Assembly (NCBI RefSeq): GCF_001579845.1
Contig: NZ_CP007440.1
Span: 5,974,029 to 6,038,028, forward strand
From: Rhodoplanes sp. Z2-YC6860
GTDB lineage: Bacteria; Pseudomonadota; Alphaproteobacteria; Rhizobiales; Xanthobacteraceae
Direction: 5' to 3'
DNA: 64,000 nt
The notes under the pieces were generated by a model, which was not told the origin of the DNA, searched no databases, and saw only the letters and a program-made list of their open reading frames with translations. Both the position numbers and the translations under genes were made by a program. Shown here one piece after another: positions 55,165 to 63,362 of the stretch (positions are counted from its first letter, which is position 1; the number at the start of each line of letters is the position of its first letter).

Positions 55165-55200
55165 AAAAAAACGAGAGCGGCTGCCTTGCGGAGGCAGCCG
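55165..55200 (-). terminator. Rho-independent terminator of the barrel gene
   Basis: On the minus strand a perfect 9-bp stem (CGGCTGCCT and AGGCAGCCG on the plus strand at 55178-55186 and 55192-55200) is followed by a run of seven T residues (A-run at 55165-55171). It lies about 60 bases after the stop of the gene at 55260. Confidence 0.85.
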
Positions 55201-55259
55201 ACTCCAACGCGCAACTGCAGGCAACGAATCCTCACGGTCCTCGTTAGCATTCGCTCTCG

Positions 55260-55970
55260 TCACATGCGCCAATTCACGCCGAACAGGATGTTCTGAGAGT
55301 CCTTCTTGAGATTGACGTTGACCCCCGTCGTCGTAGTGGCGGAATTGGTTCCGAAGTTCATGTAGTTGTACTCGATGAAGCCTGACCAATTCGGCGCGAA
55401 CTTATATTCAAAGCCGGCGCCAACGTCGTAGCCGCCCTTATTGTTCGCGAATTGGCCTGTCTGGACGCCCGCGCCGTTGGTGATGGTGACGTCCATGCGC
55501 GACCAGGCGCCGCCGCCTTGGACGTAGAACAAGCCGGCTGGAATCACAGCATAACCAATGCGGCCCGTGAGAGTGTTGGCCCATTTAGTGTTGCTGCTGG
55601 CGATGCTTCCGGCTAGCGCGCCGCTTGCGAACGTTCCGCTGCCGCTCAACCCGGTCCAGTCGAACATGTCACGGATGCCGACAACGAATCCAGTTCCGGC
55701 AAATTGGTAGTCACAACCGATTTGACCGCCCCCTATCACGCCACCGTTCGTCCACGAAATTCCACCGGTTGACGATTCCACGTCAGCGCGACCCCAACCG
55801 TATCCGACGTTGCCGCCGATGTAGCATCCAGTCCAACTTGGGGCGGGCGTGACAATCGCCGGTGCCTTGTATTCAGGCCTTTGCGGAAGATCGGCAGCGC
55901 TGGCGACATGTCCGCCAGTCAGCAAACTCAAAGCGGCTAGGACGTATGGTTTTGAATTGCTGCGGAACAT
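55260..55970 (-). CDS. Outer-membrane beta-barrel protein (Omp25/31-like)
   Basis: A 236-residue barrel protein. The signal peptide ends GGHVASA and the mature start is ADLPQRPEYKAP, like the paralogue at 37594. Strand motifs: SWTGCYIGGNVGYGWGRAD, GQIGCDYQFAGTGFVVGIRD, LTGRIGYAVIPAGLFYVQGG, YDVGAGFEYKFAPNWSGFIE and YNYMNFGT, with an end (NILFGVNWRM) that has Met last instead of Phe, slightly unusual. AGGGGG precedes the ATG. An FNR/FixK box is 70 bases upstream and a clear terminator follows. Confidence 0.88.
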   Translation of the reverse strand: MFRSNSKPYVLAALSLLTGGHVASAADLPQRPEYKAPAIVTPAPSWTGCYIGGNVGYGWGRADVESSTGGISWTNGGVIGGGQIGCDYQFAGTGFVVGIRDMFDWTGLSGSGTFASGALAGSIASSNTKWANTLTGRIGYAVIPAGLFYVQGGGAWSRMDVTITNGAGVQTGQFANNKGGYDVGAGFEYKFAPNWSGFIEYNYMNFGTNSATTTTGVNVNLKKDSQNILFGVNWRM

Positions 55971-56039
55971 GAAAGCCCCCTGTTCGCTGAATCGTGTGCA
56001 TTAATCCATTTACACAAACTCGACTCGTCGTCGCGCGCT

Positions 56040-56053
56040 TTGATCCAACGCAA
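56040..56053 (-). promoter_or_regulatory. FixK-type box upstream of the barrel gene
   Basis: TTGATCCAACGCAA (plus strand) fits the FixK consensus TTG(A/C)-N6-(T/G)CAA and lies 70 bases before the barrel start. One half differs from a strict FNR dyad. Confidence 0.5.
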
Positions 56054-56169
56054 ACCACGCGCAGCAATGTGTCAGAATTTGAAAATGAGCGTCGTGGGCA
56101 CTGAAATACGAAGGATCCAACCGGGCTAGTCGGGTCCCTCCAAGGCCGGGGAAAATGTCGGGCGTTGAC

Positions 56170-56298
56170 TTATCTGAACACTACAATACCGAACAACGCG
56201 AAGACGATCGACGCAACTAACGCGAACACTATAATCCTGACATGGGCTTCAGCAGGCCAACTCTTCGTTTGCGCGAAATGTCTCCGTTTGCGTGTCAT
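56170..56298 (-). CDS. 42-residue membrane peptide, unknown
   Basis: A short frame from an ATG at 56298 to TAA at 56170. It starts with a strongly basic segment (MTRKRRHFAQTKSWPAEAHV) and ends with one hydrophobic helix of about 20 residues (IIVFALVASIVFALFGIVVF). Positive-inside topology is sensible. The ribosome site is weak (GAG seven bases upstream). It lies just after the DUF992 gene on the same strand. Confidence 0.45.
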   Translation of the reverse strand: MTRKRRHFAQTKSWPAEAHVRIIVFALVASIVFALFGIVVFR

Positions 56299-56352
56299 TC
56301 GCAATCTCAATCTCGATCAACGAATCTACCGCGCGCAGTGCCGCGTGCCGCG

Positions 56353-56868
56353 CTACGAACCGTACAACTGCAAGTTCGTGATGCCGCCAGCGGCGCTTAA
56401 TCCGGTGAGACCTTCGACGGACCACGGCTGCAACGCCACCGTATTTTGGGAGCCGCCGAGCAGAAAATTCGAGCCGAGGCCGATACCGACCGTGGCGCTC
56501 GCGCTGACTCCATTGTAGGACCCGGCAAGAGCCCCCGGAACCATGCGCTGCGTTGGCGCGTATACTCCCCAAGTCAGGGCGCCGCCGGCCGTAAATCCCA
56601 CGGCCGCGCCGACGGTGGTGAAAGTCCCCGTGTAGATTTCAGGAAATGCTCCGCCATCGGGGCTGAAGCGGCAATTCATCTTCTGGAATTCAACGACAAG
56701 TAGACCGACCGACGGTGCAATCCTGCACTCGAGGACGCCGACCTTCGTGCCAGGACCGCCGCCAATTATCGGCGGCGGCGCTTGGCGGGATGGCAAATCC
56801 CCCGCGACTGCTATTCCCGCAGTTGCCAGGATGGCTGTCATTACAGCCAAGCATGATGCAGTGCGCAT
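56353..56868 (-). CDS. DUF992 family exported protein (paralogue)
   Basis: A 171-residue protein with a signal peptide (ending AGIAVAG). Homologous to the DUF992 protein at 50436: VGVLECRIAPSVGLLVVEFQ, KMNCRFSPDGGAFPEIYTGT, VGFTAGGALTWGVYAPTQRM, ALAGSYNGVSASATVGIGLG and NTVALQPWSVEGLTGLSAAG. GGAGG lies four bases before the ATG. Function unknown. A perfect FNR/FixK box is 56 bases upstream, whereas its paralogue has a TGAGTAG element. Confidence 0.9.
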   Translation of the reverse strand: MRTASCLAVMTAILATAGIAVAGDLPSRQAPPPIIGGGPGTKVGVLECRIAPSVGLLVVEFQKMNCRFSPDGGAFPEIYTGTFTTVGAAVGFTAGGALTWGVYAPTQRMVPGALAGSYNGVSASATVGIGLGSNFLLGGSQNTVALQPWSVEGLTGLSAAGGITNLQLYGS

Positions 56869-56923
56869 GGTCGCCTCCGTTGTCGTCGGCTACCAGCTAG
56901 AGAGCATTCCTTCGCGTCCCGCT

Positions 56924-56937
56924 TTGATACGGATCAA
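56924..56937 (-). promoter_or_regulatory. FNR/FixK box, perfect dyad
   Basis: TTGATACGGATCAA, no mismatch to TTGAT-N4-ATCAA, 56 bases before the DUF992 start at 56868. Confidence 0.75.
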
Positions 56938-56964
56938 ATCTGTGCTGCGGCTCGCAGCGGTCCG

Positions 56965-58020
56965 CTACTTCGTTATCATCCGTGCACGAGTGGCAGCGGG
57001 CGGCGCTGCCGGTGTAATCGCGAACGTGAGCCAGACATTCCAGCCGTCCGGGCGGTTTTCCGCACCGAACTCCTTGTATCCCTTCAAGTTAACGTAGCCT
57101 TGATGATCGCCGACAGGGAAGATGTATCCGATTTGCGGACCGACGCCGAACACGCGCGACTTGAAATCGCCAACGCGGTCTCCACCGCCGCTGTCAGCCG
57201 TTACCTGCTGATAGGCATAGCCCACCAGACCGATCAACAACTGCTTGCTCAAGAACTGTGATGCGCCCCAATCGAAATGGAAATCGACGCCGTTCTGATA
57301 GTCGGTGTCTGTGTTCTTGAAATTGTATGTGAACCCGGCGACGCCGGAGAATTCTCGTCCCGTTTGCGGATTGAAATAGGTATATCCGCCGCCGGTATCG
57401 ATCGCGCCATGCCCGATGCCGAGATTGGCCAGACGTGTCGAGTCATAGGCTCCGACAGGGATGTCGCCGGTGACATAGTACATATAGTTGTGTACGCCGG
57501 CATTCCATCGCAGCGCGAACTGCGGATAAAGGTCGCCGAACCCCGACACGCTTTGACTGATGCTGTCGGTGCGTGAGAATGGAATGCTGGCGCCGCCAAC
57601 CGTCAACGCTCCATTGAGACTGCCGTTGAGTGATGTGTTGTTGCGCCCGTAAAGACCCATTAATCCGAGAGATGCCTGGCCGCCAAGCAGCGGCGTCGCA
57701 AACGCATAATTCGCAGCAAAGAGACCAGCATCAACTTTGGCATCGAGCTTGGCATTCACAGTCGCTGAGAGATTGGCGGGAAACCGTCCAATTGTGATCT
57801 CTCTCGCACGTGTCACGTCACCCTGAGCTGAGACGCTGGTGTGATAATAGGTGGTCATAAAGGCCCACCCGGGCTGCTGCTGGGGCGCGGCCGCGAGGCT
57901 TCCGAACATGCCGGGAAGCCAAAAACTCACACCACCTTCGTCTGCCATCGCCACCCCTGGGATGACCGCGCTGAAGAGCGCTGCAAATACGAAATGCGTT
58001 GAACGCTGAACAAGCGACAT
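56965..58020 (-). CDS. SphA/phenol-degradation-type outer-membrane protein (paralogue)
   Basis: A 351-residue protein with a signal peptide (ending GVAMA) and the family opening DEGGVSFWLPGMFGSLAAAP. It aligns over its length with the protein at 45342: GDLYPQFALRWNAGVHNYMY, GIGHGAIDTGGGYTYFNPQT, DFHFDWGASQFLSKQLLIGL, YVNLKGYKEFGAENRPDGWN, and both end in MITK. GGAGGGGG precedes the ATG. It is divergent from an arylsulfatase with an FNR/FixK box between the two. Confidence 0.9.
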   Translation of the reverse strand: MSLVQRSTHFVFAALFSAVIPGVAMADEGGVSFWLPGMFGSLAAAPQQQPGWAFMTTYYHTSVSAQGDVTRAREITIGRFPANLSATVNAKLDAKVDAGLFAANYAFATPLLGGQASLGLMGLYGRNNTSLNGSLNGALTVGGASIPFSRTDSISQSVSGFGDLYPQFALRWNAGVHNYMYYVTGDIPVGAYDSTRLANLGIGHGAIDTGGGYTYFNPQTGREFSGVAGFTYNFKNTDTDYQNGVDFHFDWGASQFLSKQLLIGLVGYAYQQVTADSGGGDRVGDFKSRVFGVGPQIGYIFPVGDHQGYVNLKGYKEFGAENRPDGWNVWLTFAITPAAPPAATRARMITK

Positions 58021-58070
58021 GACTGCCCCCTCCGACTTCGATCAGTCTCCGCCTCGGCGAACTGGGGAGA

Positions 58071-58084
58071 TTGATCCAAATCAA
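58071..58084. promoter_or_regulatory. FNR/FixK box, perfect dyad
   Basis: TTGATCCAAATCAA in the divergent region, 51 bases before the outer-membrane gene at 58020 and about 150 before the arylsulfatase start at 58233. The symmetric site could serve either direction. Confidence 0.75.
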
Positions 58085-58232
58085 CACCAATGCCCGCTGA
58101 CCAACATATTAACCGAAGTTAATTGGCCGACCTTTGGTCAAGCGGTCTGGAGCTTTGCAAACGAATTCAAGCGCTTGCGGCGGCCGCAGCACCGTCTTCT
58201 GGGCGGGCCATTACGCGATCCGGAGAGAGATT

Positions 58233-60716
58233 ATGAAAATCGACTCCATCGACTATGCCCGACATCAGCGGCATCAAACACGCGTGCGAAGCGGGCTGCT
58301 CGGCTCCGCAATCTCGTGTTTGCTCCTGATATCGCCAGTCGCAGCGCAGAGCCCGGCGACCGCGCCGGTCGTGCTACCAACTGACCGTACAGTGTTGCCG
58401 ATTCCGGAACCGGCCATTCCACACAGTACGGTGCTCGATGTGCGCGAGGCCATCCCGCCGGCCCGCTTCGAAGTCAAGGCACCGGCGCAGGCGCCGAACG
58501 TGCTGGTCGTTTTGATCGACGACATGGGCTTTGGTCAGTCTAGCGCATTCGGCGGACCGATCCACATGCCGACCGTCGATCAGCTTGCGAACGAAGGTCT
58601 CCGCTATAACGAATTCCACACAACCGCGCTGTGCTCGCCCACTCGCGCTGCATTGCTTACGGGACGCAATCACCACACGAACAACATGGGCTCAATCACC
58701 GAAACGGCGACGGCCTTCCCGGGACAGACTGGACAACGACCGAACAACGTCGCGCCGCTCGCGGAGATGCTGCGGCTGAATGGTTACAGCACTGCCGCGT
58801 TCGGCAAGTCGCATGAAACCGCGGCATGGGAGGTAAGCCCGTCAGGCCCGACCGACCGCTGGCCGACCCGGTCTGGCTTTGACAAATTTTATGGATTCAT
58901 TGGCGGAGAAACCAATCAGTGGGCACCGCTGATCTACGACGGACTGTCACAGGTGGAGTTGCCGAAGAATCCGAACTATCACTTCATGACGGATATGACG
59001 AACCAGGCTATAGCGTGGATGCAGTATCAGAAGTCGCTGACTCCCGATAAGCCCTTCTTCATTTATTTCGCGCCCGGCGCCACCCATGCACCGCATCACG
59101 TGCCCAAGGAATGGATCGCAAAGTATAAGGGCAAATTCGACCAGGGCTGGGATAAGCTTCGCGAAGAAACGCTGGCACGTCAGATCAAGCTAGGAGTTGT
59201 GCCGCCCGGCACCAAGCTTGCGCCGAAACCCGAGGCGATCAAGGACTGGGCAGCACTTTCGGCCGACGAGAAGCGGCTCTTTGCCCGCCAAATGGAAGTT
59301 TTTGCCGGTTTTGCCGAATATGCGGACACAGAAATCGGACGCCTCGTCGAAGCCATCAAGACCGCCGGTCAGCTCGACAACACGCTGGTTTTCTACATCG
59401 TCGGCGACAATGGTGCGAGCGCCGAAGGCGGTATGAATGGTCTTTTCAACGAATATACTTACTTCAATCAAGTGCGTGAGACCGTACCGGATATGCTCAA
59501 GCACTACGATGAGCTTGGCGGACCGACGACCTACAATCACTACGCCGCTGGCTGGGCGGTCGCGGGTGACACGCCGTTCACGTGGACGAAGCAGGTTGCG
59601 TCCAGCTATGGCGGTACTCGCAATGGCATGGTGATCCACTGGCCGAAAGGAATTTCGGCCAAAGGTGAGCTGCGTTCGCAATGGCAGCATGTCATCGACA
59701 TCGCGCCGACCATCCTCGAAGCAGCAGGATTACCCGAGCCGAAAAGCGTGAACGGCACTGTGCAGACGCCCATAGAAGGTACGAGCTTCGTCCACACGTT
59801 CAACGAACGCGGCGTTGCAAGCCGTCACACCACGCAATATTTCGAGATTTTCGGCAACCGCGCCATCTACAAGGACGGCTGGCTCGCCGGCACTGTCCAC
59901 CGTGCGGCGTGGGAGTATCAAAATCGCGCGACGTTCGAAAACGACAGGTGGGAACTCTACGACGCACGGTCGGACTTCAGCCTCGTCAACGATCTGGCGC
60001 AGACGAATCCGGACAAGCTCAAGGAGATGCAAGGTGAATTTTTGAAAGAAGCTGTAAAGTATTCGGTGCTTCCTCTGGATGATCGCCTGTTGGAGCGCAT
60101 GACTGCATCATTGGTCGGGCGTCCAAGCCTGATGGCTGGGCGCACCTCCTTGACGGTCCATCAGGGCATGATTGGAATGTCAGAGAATGTCTTCATCAAT
60201 TTGAAGAACCGCTCCCACACGATCATCGCCGAGCTGGACGCTCCGAAAGGACCTATGAACGGTGCTATCGTTGCACAGGCTGGGCGGTTCGGTGGCTGGA
60301 GTCTGTACGTCAAGGACGGCAAACCAGCCTACACTTACAACTGGCTCGGTTTGAAGCGTTTCACGATCACGTCCAAGGCGCCACTGCCTCCCGGCAAATC
60401 CAACCTGCGTTTCGAGTTTTCCTATGATGGCGGCGGTGTTGGCAAAGGAGGCACCGGCACCCTGTTCATCAATGACAAGAATGTCGGCACCGGCCGTATC
60501 GAGCAGACACAATGTTGCGCGTTTTCCGCGGATGAGGGTGCTGACGTTGGTGCCGACGAGGGCACGCCCGTGACGGAGATCTACAAGTCTCCGTTCAAAT
60601 TCAACGGCAAGATTGAGAAGGTCGAATTGAGCTTTAAAGAAATGACCAGGACCGAACACCAAAATGAGTTGGATGTCCGCAAGGCAGCGACTCTCCGGCG
60701 GGGACTGTCGGATTAA
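58233..60716 (+). CDS. Arylsulfatase, type I, long form
   Basis: With the ATG at 58233 (GGAGAGA just before) the protein has 827 residues. The signal peptide ends near SPVAAQ. The signature is CSPTRAALLTGRNHHTNNMG with the formylglycine Cys at about residue 134, and the metal site is NVLVVLIDDMGFGQSSAFGG. FIYFAPGATHAPHHVPKEWI, FYIVGDNGASAEGG and SSYGGTRNGMVIHWPKGI follow. A long C-terminal beta domain (about 600-800) contains PAYTYNWLGLKRFTITSKAP, as in long bacterial arylsulfatases of the AtsA type. Exported; sulfate-ester substrate unknown. Confidence 0.93.
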   Translation: MKIDSIDYARHQRHQTRVRSGLLGSAISCLLLISPVAAQSPATAPVVLPTDRTVLPIPEPAIPHSTVLDVREAIPPARFEVKAPAQAPNVLVVLIDDMGFGQSSAFGGPIHMPTVDQLANEGLRYNEFHTTALCSPTRAALLTGRNHHTNNMGSITETATAFPGQTGQRPNNVAPLAEMLRLNGYSTAAFGKSHETAAWEVSPSGPTDRWPTRSGFDKFYGFIGGETNQWAPLIYDGLSQVELPKNPNYHFMTDMTNQAIAWMQYQKSLTPDKPFFIYFAPGATHAPHHVPKEWIAKYKGKFDQGWDKLREETLARQIKLGVVPPGTKLAPKPEAIKDWAALSADEKRLFARQMEVFAGFAEYADTEIGRLVEAIKTAGQLDNTLVFYIVGDNGASAEGGMNGLFNEYTYFNQVRETVPDMLKHYDELGGPTTYNHYAAGWAVAGDTPFTWTKQVASSYGGTRNGMVIHWPKGISAKGELRSQWQHVIDIAPTILEAAGLPEPKSVNGTVQTPIEGTSFVHTFNERGVASRHTTQYFEIFGNRAIYKDGWLAGTVHRAAWEYQNRATFENDRWELYDARSDFSLVNDLAQTNPDKLKEMQGEFLKEAVKYSVLPLDDRLLERMTASLVGRPSLMAGRTSLTVHQGMIGMSENVFINLKNRSHTIIAELDAPKGPMNGAIVAQAGRFGGWSLYVKDGKPAYTYNWLGLKRFTITSKAPLPPGKSNLRFEFSYDGGGVGKGGTGTLFINDKNVGTGRIEQTQCCAFSADEGADVGADEGTPVTEIYKSPFKFNGKIEKVELSFKEMTRTEHQNELDVRKAATLRRGLSD

Positions 60717-60806
60717 GGAGCTGTTCTTCCGCTCGTTTGATGACTTTTTGCTGCAACGGCCGTTGCAGGCTGTCCGGGGGCTGAAATTGTCGATCGGCAG
60801 ATTTTT

Positions 60807-61063
60807 TTGCTTATTGAAAGCGAGCAGGCGCAGGAGACACATCCCGCCTATGCTCCCGATTTGCTCATCGGCGTCGGTTACATTTTAGCAGGCGTTCCAA
60901 ACCCTACTCTATTTACTGTCCTAACCGTGGCGTTCGCGATGCTTCCGTTCGGAGCATGGGTGGTGTTTTCAATTGCCGCGGCCGCGCTCCTACTCAGTGG
61001 CGGTAGTGGGGCCGCCGCTGCAGCTTTATTCGGCTGGGGTGTCATCGTGATGCTTTGCGGCGA
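60807..61063 (+). pseudogene. AI-2E (UPF0118) transporter pseudogene, central part
   Basis: A plus-strand frame without the N-terminal half of the family: LIGVGYILAGVPNPTLFTVL, TVAFAMLPFGAWVVFSIAAA and LFGWGVIVMLCGD match the last central segments of AI-2E-family permeases. After CGD the expected continuation (a FVWPTLVG-like segment) is missing from this strand and occurs inverted just downstream. The rest of this frame to 61238 reads as hydrophilic nonsense. Confidence 0.7.
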
Positions 61064-61228
61064 CCGCCAGACCGTAAGTAGCAACGCCATGATGACCGGG
61101 CCCAAAAACAACCCCATCAGACCGAAGCTGGCAAGGCCGCCGATCAATGCGCATGAAAAGGGAAAACGCGCTGCGGCGCCGACGAGCGTTGGCCAGACAA
61201 AGCCGCCACCAAGAGAATTGAAAAACAA
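61064..61228 (-). pseudogene. AI-2E transporter pseudogene, inverted C-terminal part
   Basis: On the minus strand the sequence FVWPTLVGAAARFPFSCALI followed by GGLASFGLMGLFLGPVIMAL and LLTVWR is the C-terminal segment of AI-2E-family transporters. It should continue directly from CGD on the plus strand at 61063. The simplest reading is an inversion of about 140 bp, with breakpoints near 61063 and 61206. Confidence 0.65.
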
Positions 61229-61550
61229 CAGGCGCTAGTGACTACAATGCGAGGAAACGGTCACAACGGAGTGGCTCAGGCGGAGGCGCTTTTGGAGGCC
61301 TTTCGCGATAGTCAGCGCGTCAGCATGGACTACCGCGAGCCCATACTGAAGGAAATCGACGGCAACAGCTTGTGATTGAGCTATAGCCCGCCCAAACTCC
61401 GTGGCATGTAAAACGATGCATGGAACCACTCAGTTACCGTCAGGATGAACCTGACGGAGATTTCCAACGCCACCTCAACTGGCGGCATCTTTTCTTCTCC
61501 GAACAGGTCGGGCGCTACGGCGCTTCTTGAGTTGCCGATTTTATACGTCG

Positions 61551-61721
61551 TTAGTTTGCCGTCCGCGGATCGCCTTCGTCTGGGTGTGGCTCCCAGCGCC
61601 ATTCCATGCACTTCATACAGTTTACGTCATCCAGACAGTTGGCCACGTACTGGGCATTGTCGGTGACATCCGTGCCGCAAATCGTCCACGCAACCCTGCC
61701 GCCTGACTTAAGCTCGGTCAT
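61551..61721 (-). CDS. Small Cys-containing protein, unknown
   Basis: A 56-residue frame from an ATG at 61721. It carries VAWTICGTDVTDNAQYVANC and LDDVNCMKCMEWRW, with four Cys that could bind a metal. The frame is open to 61919, but the upstream part is Arg-rich and unlike coding sequence. Ribosome site weak. Lies in decayed DNA, so it may not be expressed. Confidence 0.35.
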   Translation of the reverse strand: MTELKSGGRVAWTICGTDVTDNAQYVANCLDDVNCMKCMEWRWEPHPDEGDPRTAN

Positions 61722-62190
61722 CTCGCAGGCATGAACGTTGCTGGCCGAATCCCGCCAATGGATGGGAAATCCGTCGACGGCGCGAAAGACGGGAGCCGGA
61801 CGATTGGGTGTGGTGCTGCGCTCGGCGGCGGTGCGTTGGCACACCGCGGTTGTTCTCTCGTCCCGAACTTGACGACGTCGCCCACCGTTGGGTCCTCTCT
61901 CGTGAAAATCGCTCGGCAAAAAAGAGGACGCCGGCAGTTTGGGTGATGCCGGCGCCCTTTAAGTGAGTGTGCAGAAGTCTAGGTTCGTGGTGCTGCACAC
62001 GCACCGATCGTAACGGCACAAGCAAGACCGAGTATGTCAGGCGACGCCTTACAAATCGGGACCATTGGTATCGAAAGCTACAATCGAACGGAGCGGCGTT
62101 CGCGAGCGGGCTCACAACTAATAGATCACTGCGGCAGACATCGCCAAGACAGTGAGCGCCCATAGTGTGCAGGTCGCGTAATACATGCGA
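61722..62190. other. Intergenic, no gene recognised
   Basis: About 470 bases of low coding quality. A short dyad with GCCGGC arms occurs near 61930-61954. No RNA gene or transposon end was recognised. Confidence 0.3.
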
Positions 62191-62346
62191 CTACGGATCA
62201 ACCTCGAACGTCTGCACATCACCACAGCCGGTGCAGCGAAAGCTTTCGAGGGAAGGAAGCGGGCCAACACGTGGCTCTCTCCGGACCATTATCATATCCT
62301 CGCCGCATAGTTCGCACGTCCGGGACTTTTCGTATTTGGGCTCCAT
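62191..62346 (-). CDS. Small zinc-ribbon protein
   Basis: A 51-residue frame from an ATG at 62346 to TAG at 62191. It has two CxxC knuckles: SRTCELCGEDMIMVRREPRV and SFRCTGCGDVQTFEVDP, spaced as in a zinc ribbon. Between them is a short Pro-containing loop. No clear ribosome site. Soluble. Such mini zinc ribbons recur in Bradyrhizobium-like genomes; the role is unknown. Confidence 0.65.
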   Translation of the reverse strand: MEPKYEKSRTCELCGEDMIMVRREPRVGPLPSLESFRCTGCGDVQTFEVDP

Positions 62347-62393
62347 GCACCCACACACATGCACGCAGGGCGACGAACCTCCATTGAGCTATA

Positions 62394-62700
62394 TCAACAT
62401 AGAAGGTCCGTATAACTACGAGCGACTACTTCGCCTGAATTGAGCGACCCGTGCCTGTTCCGCCAGAACAGCTCATTCCAGAGCGGGTCCAGGCGGCGCA
62501 GAACCTTCCTCACCTCACCTTCCTCCATGTCGGGCGCCAGCTGTTTCGCCTTTCGCCAGGCCGGACGATAATCTCGGGTGCACAAAGCAACCGGCGAACT
62601 TGATCGACGGCTGCATTCTCGATCTCACCGGCCGGCACGCGCCGCACCGGGCAGTCGGCTTCGTGCTTCAGCAAGTCGCTGCCCATGTAATGCGGTAGGG
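62394..62700 (-). pseudogene. Remnant of a site-specific serine recombinase
   Basis: The minus strand encodes parts of the zinc-ribbon and C-terminal region of large serine recombinases: HYMGSDLLKHEADCPVRRVP and AGEIENAAVDQVRRLLCAPE, then after a frameshift near 62570 WRKAKQLAPDMEEGEVRKVL and RRLDPLWNELF. The pattern RVPAxEIExxVVxQ followed by LDPLWxELFP is characteristic of this family. The catalytic Ser domain is not present. It marks a past mobile element. Confidence 0.65.
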
Positions 62701-63362
62701 CCGGCCGCGCTTCCGTATATGTGTCGACGCCGACACGTCCATAACTCGCATGAGCTTGAGACCGCTCAACCGTTAACTGGAGAGATGCCTCAAGGATGTC
62801 AGACGCCCCTCTTGCTATACTAGGCCTGTGACCGACTAGAACATCGCCAAGTAAGAGCCGCGCCCGCGCAGCGTTTGACGCTGCCACCGGCGGCTTCAAT
62901 CAGCAGGTGCACGCGGGCCGGTCGTTCACCCGCGACACGCCACGCAAGTTCTAGCGCATGATTCGAGCTTTCGCGTTCGAGGCTTGAATCACGATCCGCA
63001 AGATCGCCTCAAGGGATCTCGATCGTTTGCCATAGTGCCTAAGGACGCTTCGGCTCAAGCGGACATGCGTACCACTCACAATGTCGGGAATGAAACAAAA
63101 CGGACGCGAGGAAGGCCGTCCCGGCAGTACATCATTTGATGCAGCAGTGGAAAAGTCATATGCGAGTTTCAGGTAAGATGTTATTGGCCCAATTCTAACA
63201 CTGGGTTGTCTAACCAAGCATCGATCAGCTGCGTCGAGCAGCGGTGCCTGACATACCTCTTGGAAGTCGACGCATTGCATACCTAAAGCGAGTTCGAACT
63301 GCTTCGCATGACTGATGCCGAGCATCGGACTGACACGTGCTGCCGGCATAAAGGGACATCGC
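62701..63362. other. Decayed or intergenic DNA before the LysR gene
   Basis: About 660 bases. A minus-strand frame at 62951-63349 is open, but its product has no recognisable family and a poor start. The right end should include the LysR promoter. Confidence 0.3.

Noticed and set aside
61247-61375. 42-codon plus-strand frame
   Set aside because: Probably the tail of the broken AI-2E gene; no ribosome site or family of its own.
62951-63349. 132-codon minus-strand frame as a gene
   Set aside because: Poor start, no domain, located between a recombinase remnant and LysR; most likely fortuitous.
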